Under the pieces are notes generated by a model. That model was not told where the DNA came from and did not search any database. It saw only the letters and a list, made by a program, of their open reading frames with translations. From NCBI RefSeq assembly GCF_009905375.1, contig NC_133653.1, forward strand, positions 96,708,609 to 96,772,608: a stretch of 64,000 bases of DNA, in the 5' to 3' direction. The position numbers were made by a program, and so were the translations under genes. Shown here one piece after another: positions 59,856-64,000 of the stretch. How positions within the stretch are numbered: position 1 is the first letter of the stretch; each line of letters opens with the position of its first letter. The stretch is from Apium graveolens. Lineage: Eukaryota; Streptophyta; Magnoliopsida; Apiales; Apiaceae.

Positions 59856-61790
59856 CACATGTTGTAAGTCACTGTAACAAGCCTAGATTGTTGGGATTGG
59901 GTAAAGGGTTAGGATTAGGAATAGGAAATAGAAAGATAGATCATCGTGAGATTGAGTGCGACTGTATAGTAGGTCTCCGGCACGGTTTGTGTTACGATTC
60001 AGGATTCTTAACTAGCGACGTGATATCCAGGCAACGGCAATGGCAGATCCTGATTTCTGTGCATCAACTGATCATTTGGAGCTTTCCGTTTAAGGATCGT
60101 CATCTTCTCTCAGATTCGATTTACGCCTTGTTCTCCATCAGTATTAGCGGTATTACCTTTTGTTATGACAGTTGCGCCTTTCCAAGTTATTCAACGCTAT
60201 TCTATCATCTCTTAATATGAGACTACCTATTCAAGAACCTTCATTTGCTTATTCTTGTTCTTTTGAACATTTAACTATGAATGTATCTTTTCTGTTTACT
60301 ATACACCATATTCTATATCCTCAGTTTATAAACCTTTCCAATGAAACAACCGCATTTACGAGAAGGGACACGATAGCTGCAATAAATGGTGAGTATTGAG
60401 ATACAAATTAAGGTGAGAAGGAGTTTAGAAAGAAGATTCAAGTATTCTGGAGGATGGCTGTTATTAGGTTACAAGAAGCTATTAGTAATTAGGCCACTGA
60501 TGACTAGCTTGTGAAATGGAGTAGATAACTGTTGAAGAGAGAGAGTTAGAGGAGATTAGGGATATGAAGATTTCTTGAAATTAATGGTGTGGTAATGATG
60601 TGATATATATTTTAACAAGATGATGTGACATTAGCTGACTTGTTGACTATTGGATAGTCTGTTCCACTTAATAATTGCAAAGTGGTTAACGGGAATACTA
60701 CCAGTATGGGAGCCTTAATGTGAAGCTACGAATAAGATAATGTGTAACGACAACGAAAGTTTTCATTGATTACGGAAAGTAATAGACCCCAATGAAGGAG
60801 AGGAGATAAATGGAAGTGAATGGACCTTTTAGTGATCGTTCTTTAACTTGGTATTTGGTCATATGAAGGACAACAACCAACTCATACAGTAAGGACAACC
60901 GGAGGTGTGATTTTCAAAATTTTCAAAATTTTAAACAAGTTTTCGAAAAAGATTTTTCCTTACAAAATTTCTAAAAGCCTTTTTGAATAAGATAAGTTTT
61001 AAACATCGGTTGTCAAGTTACTACTTGAGTTTCTTGTTTGTCAAAAGACTCGGATTAGCTGGAAGGATATTATTATAGATTTAGTATTGTTAATTCAGAG
61101 GACGAAGTAATCCGCGATTTTGAGAAAGTTGGTTATTTCTAACAGAACGGTACAAATATTGTTCGATAAGATTAACAACAAAACCAGCGTATGAAGTAAC
61201 TATTCATCCAATTACTGGGATTATCAGAGATTCAAGGAATTCATGGATTTAATGGAAGCCTGAGCATGACCGAAGAAGATTGGGATAATTTCCAGACTTT
61301 TCTAAAGGAAGAATATTATTAATAAAATGATCGCTATGTTGAATGATTCATGGTTATTCCAAATTAAAAAGAGGAAATTCAAGGTTATCTGATAAGAATG
61401 CCATTATGATCGAATTGATAAAGTATTATACGTGTAGGTGCGACGTTACAAATGTGAGACTTAACAAGTAAGAATCTACCATAATGCTTAGTTGCGAAGG
61501 CATTTTAGCATATTTCTAAAATTGTTATGTGATACAATTGGGAAATGATCGAGAAAGCTCAAAAGATGAATACAAGTGAAATGTGAATGGTGACCAATGG
61601 TATCATTCCTGTCCTCAACATTACAGCATATATTCCTTTTTAAATTTCTAAAAATGTATGAACTCCTTTTTCTTAATAAATTCTTTCTGATGATATCAAA
61701 GTGGAGGATTTTATATTCCTTTCAAATTTAATTGTTCCCCTCGGGTTTTGCTTTCTGATTGGGATAAACAGTGTTATGATGAGACACTTT
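59856..61790 (+). other. Decayed leader and gag region of gypsy element 3
   Basis: This is the expected place for gag. ORFs at 59843-60220 and 60172-60399 have no gag resemblance. A TTTTCAAAATTTTCAAAATT stretch lies at about 60913. No intact motif was found before the zinc knuckle. Confidence 0.45.
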
Positions 61791-61890
61791 GTCGGAATGA
61801 CGAAGAGTCGGGTGGGACGCCACCTAATCATGTGATGTATGTCATACGGTATGAAAGACTGGCCATCTTAAGTACCAATGTGGTTGTCTC
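61791..61890 (+). pseudogene. Gag zinc-knuckle remnant of gypsy element 3
   Basis: Codons 61840-61881 give C-H-T-V-stop-K-T-G-H-L-K-Y-Q-C. This fits C-x2-C-x4-H-x4-C except that the second Cys is Val and the Gly is a TGA stop. The 100 bp block is 92% identical to the inverted copy in gypsy element 1 and lies at nearly the same distance from the primer site (about 2.0 and 1.9 kb). Confidence 0.7.
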
Positions 61891-62239
61891 ATTCATATTC
61901 ATATTTAAATCATTACTTCTTCTTTCTTTTCAACTCTAAGTTTATTAAAATTATGAATCCTTCTAGTTGTTTTGTTGTACCGTTGTTCTTTGCGAGAGCT
62001 TTTCAAACAAGAGTCAACATATTATACACCCAGCGGGCAAAGTTTCATCTACCTCTCATGCATGGAAAGGAAACAAGGGCATATGGTGAGAATTGCAAAC
62101 CACTGGTCCTAGCCAGGGATGCATTACGAGTCAAGGGAATCTACTTCAATAAGGAATACGTCTCCGAGAACGAGAATTTGTGATTTTCCTAAAAAATATG
62201 TTATTTAGAATATGGATGTGATAACGTGGAAGATTATCG

Positions 62240-62520
62240 CGGATACCTTATGTGTTAAAGTATTGAAAGATGTGGGAGCAATTTGATCTTATATCTCTCA
62301 AGGTTTTATTGATAAGATGAATTATCCTGTCAAATCAATAAGTTTATGACTAAAGGACTAGCAAGTAAAGAACGTGCAGTTATTGAATAAGTAAGTACCA
62401 ATGGCGGAATCGATATTTCTGGCAATAAGTTACGAAGAATTGATATCATTTGAGATAAGAGGATTTGACGTTATTTTAAGAAGTGGATTAACTATTCAAG
62501 TGTGATGCCCAGGTAGACCG
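62240..62520 (+). pseudogene. Protease remnant of gypsy element 3
   Basis: The plus strand reads VLKDVGAI-stop-SYISQGFIDK (from about 62258), where gypsy proteases have VL-D-GA-S-SFIS--F. Further on, frame-shifted pieces ISFEIRGFDVILR and LTIQ match the end of the domain (DFDVILGMDWL). The catalytic Thr/Ser of DTG/DSG is Val here and a stop follows, so it is inactive. Confidence 0.75.
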
Positions 62521-62659
62521 TCGTGATGGAAGATAGTTCTGAAGACGCCAAATGAGAACATGAAGAAGTTTAAAGGACAAAGGAAAGTAAAGAATTTGTT
62601 AAGAACGATTTAAGATTACAGTGACCCAAAATATAAGTGCTATGGCGATTATAACTAAG

Positions 62660-63210
62660 AGTCCGGAGCAAACCGAACTTGAAGATTTTACAGTCTCAAG
62701 ATATATTTCCAGATGAGTTACCAATATTTCCTTTAGATAAAGAAAATGTGTTTATGATTGATTTAGCACCTGAAATGAAACCAGTGTTCAAAGCCCCGCA
62801 CAGAATGGCACCAGATAAAATGAAGAAGTTACCAGAGCAAATGCATGAGATGATTAGAAGAAAAAGCAACTAGACCTAGCGTACCCCCTAAAGTGCACCG
62901 GCACGATGTGTTAATAAGAAAGATGGAAGGGTGAGATTATGTGTTAGCGAAAGCTCAACAAGTTTACTCTCAAAAGCAGATATCTGTTACCTCGAACCAA
63001 TGATTTGTTTAATTAAATGAACGAAGCAAGGTGTTTTTATAAGATTGATTTAAGACTGGGTATATTACCAAGTGAAGATTGAATTTATGGACATATCAAA
63101 GATAATTTTCAGAACTCAGTACTCTTGTTACAAAATTCTAGAAATGTTAGTTGGATGAACTGATATACCAGTGATATTTAAATTTGATAAGTAGAGTCTT
63201 GAAAGAGGAA
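62660..63210 (+). pseudogene. Reverse transcriptase remnant of gypsy element 3
   Basis: The first block (62679-62870) reads QDIFPDELPIFPLDKENVFM then KAPHRMAPDKMKKL, the start of Tekay/Del-type RT. A second block at about 63056-63200 reads YQVKIEFMDISKIIFRTQYS and ends near IPVIF, the SGYHQ--V---DI-KTAFRT-YG segment. The stretch between is broken by stops, and the active-site YVDD/FIDD box could not be found. Confidence 0.85.
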
Positions 63211-63609
63211 TCCGGATAAGATGTACTTGTGTTACTTAAGAAGAACCATGCAACCTATACAATGATAGCTAAGGAGTCAAAGAAGAAAGAAGCGGTATAA
63301 AAAGAGTTTACCAGGTGAAAACTTTAATGGCAGGATGTATAATTCTTAGTATAGACAGTCAGTAAGGAGGAGACAAAAAGGGGATTTAGTAGATTTTTTT
63401 TTAAAGATTATATGAATGAAGAAAGATCAGAAGCACCAACAAAAGTAAGAAGTTTTATCATGGGCCAGTTATTATCGGAAATTTGTGCAAGATTTCTTGA
63501 AAGTTGCAATATTCTGGATAAAGCTAACCAGGAAAAGCAAGAAGGTTATATGAAATGGAGAAGGGTGAAGAAAGTTTTGCGGAGTTAAATGAAAGAATGG
63601 TTATAACAC

Positions 63610-63900
63610 CTATTCTATCACTTTGAAAGTATCAGGGAGATTTGGTAGTTTATAGTGATACTTCTCATAAGGGAATAGGATGTATGTTGACGCAAAACAA
63701 TAAAGTTATTGCATATGCATCCAGACAACCGAAACCTTATGAGCAAAAGTACTCTATTCATAACTGGGAATTTAAAAGCAACAATAATATTTGTTTTGAA
63801 AGATTGGGAAACATTATAAGTATAAAGAAGGATGTGAGATATATACGGACCATAAGAGTATGAAGTATAAACTCTCGAGGAAAAGCAAATGTAGTTGCAA
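63610..63900 (+). pseudogene. RNase H remnant of gypsy element 3
   Basis: The 63642-63863 frame starts VVYSDTSHKGIGCMLTQNNK and continues with [20 protein letters not shown]. This is a close match to gypsy RNase H ([34 protein letters not shown]). The first catalytic Asp is kept. The conserved L-E-L-A run after HD is changed and the frame is lost after about 60 residues. Integrase should follow beyond 64000. Confidence 0.9.
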
Positions 63901-64000
63901 GAGATGAGTAAAAAGGAGAGAAAATGAACATAGAGACTGTACTAGAGAAATTAGCTATAAAATTCTAGAAGTTGGAATTGAAAGTGAGAGTTCATGATCC

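Noticed and set aside
61878..62183. 101-codon ORF in gypsy element 3 as a separate gene
   Set aside because: It lies between the gag zinc knuckle and the protease of a decayed element and overlaps the knuckle in another frame. It is best read as gag-pol linker debris.

Overview
The window looks like nuclear DNA from a flowering plant, most likely a eudicot with a large, repeat-rich genome. The evidence is one intron-containing plant-specific PLATZ gene with GT-AG introns, surrounded by nested Ty1/copia and Ty3/gypsy LTR retrotransposons, a tRNA-derived SINE and a mariner-like MITE. The species cannot be fixed from the sequence; an asterid is only a guess. No prokaryotic, organellar or rRNA sequence was seen.

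Left part (1-13578). Positions 1-5367 are the 3' end of a copia element. A decayed extra open reading frame lies 3' of where pol should be (Sirevirus-like layout), followed by a polypurine tract and a 1,062 bp 3' LTR. About 2 kb of AT-rich spacer with a small tandem/foldback repeat follows. Next is the only convincing host gene, a four-exon PLATZ zinc-binding transcription factor (7603-10587, +, 253 aa). Downstream are a 439 bp MITE with TA target duplications (11124-11562) and the 5' LTR, primer site and gag start of a second copia element (about 12093-13578).

Middle (13579-41702). A 13.4 kb gypsy element on the minus strand (13579-26989) has 3.8 kb LTRs and a badly decayed interior. After 1.3 kb of AT-rich spacer comes a second 13.4 kb gypsy element on the plus strand (28268-41702), flanked by a perfect CATGG duplication. 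Its 5' LTR carries a later SINE insertion that the 3' LTR lacks.

Right part (41703-64000). The host sequence of the second gypsy element is a rearranged Tat-like gypsy copy: LTR, primer-site region, gag, protease and RT fragments, plus arrays with 9 bp periodicity. Two solo LTRs are inserted here, one (43436-47241) with duplication GTATG and one (48264-51835, minus) with duplication CTTAG. A Reina-like chromovirus on the minus strand (52300-56305) is fairly readable from integrase to protease. It is cut by the 5' LTR of a third large gypsy element (56306 to beyond the window end), whose decayed gag, protease, RT and RNase H run on the plus strand. That element is a relative of the 13579-26989 element.

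Apart from PLATZ, nothing here looks like a working gene and no new multi-gene system was found. The most unusual observations concern the mobile elements: a CCGACGGAT motif shared between a copia LTR and its own reading frame, a zinc-knuckle lesion shared by two gypsy copies in opposite orientation, dispersed 9 bp-periodic arrays (one starting exactly at a broken RT), and a SINE that dates itself as younger than its host LTR.
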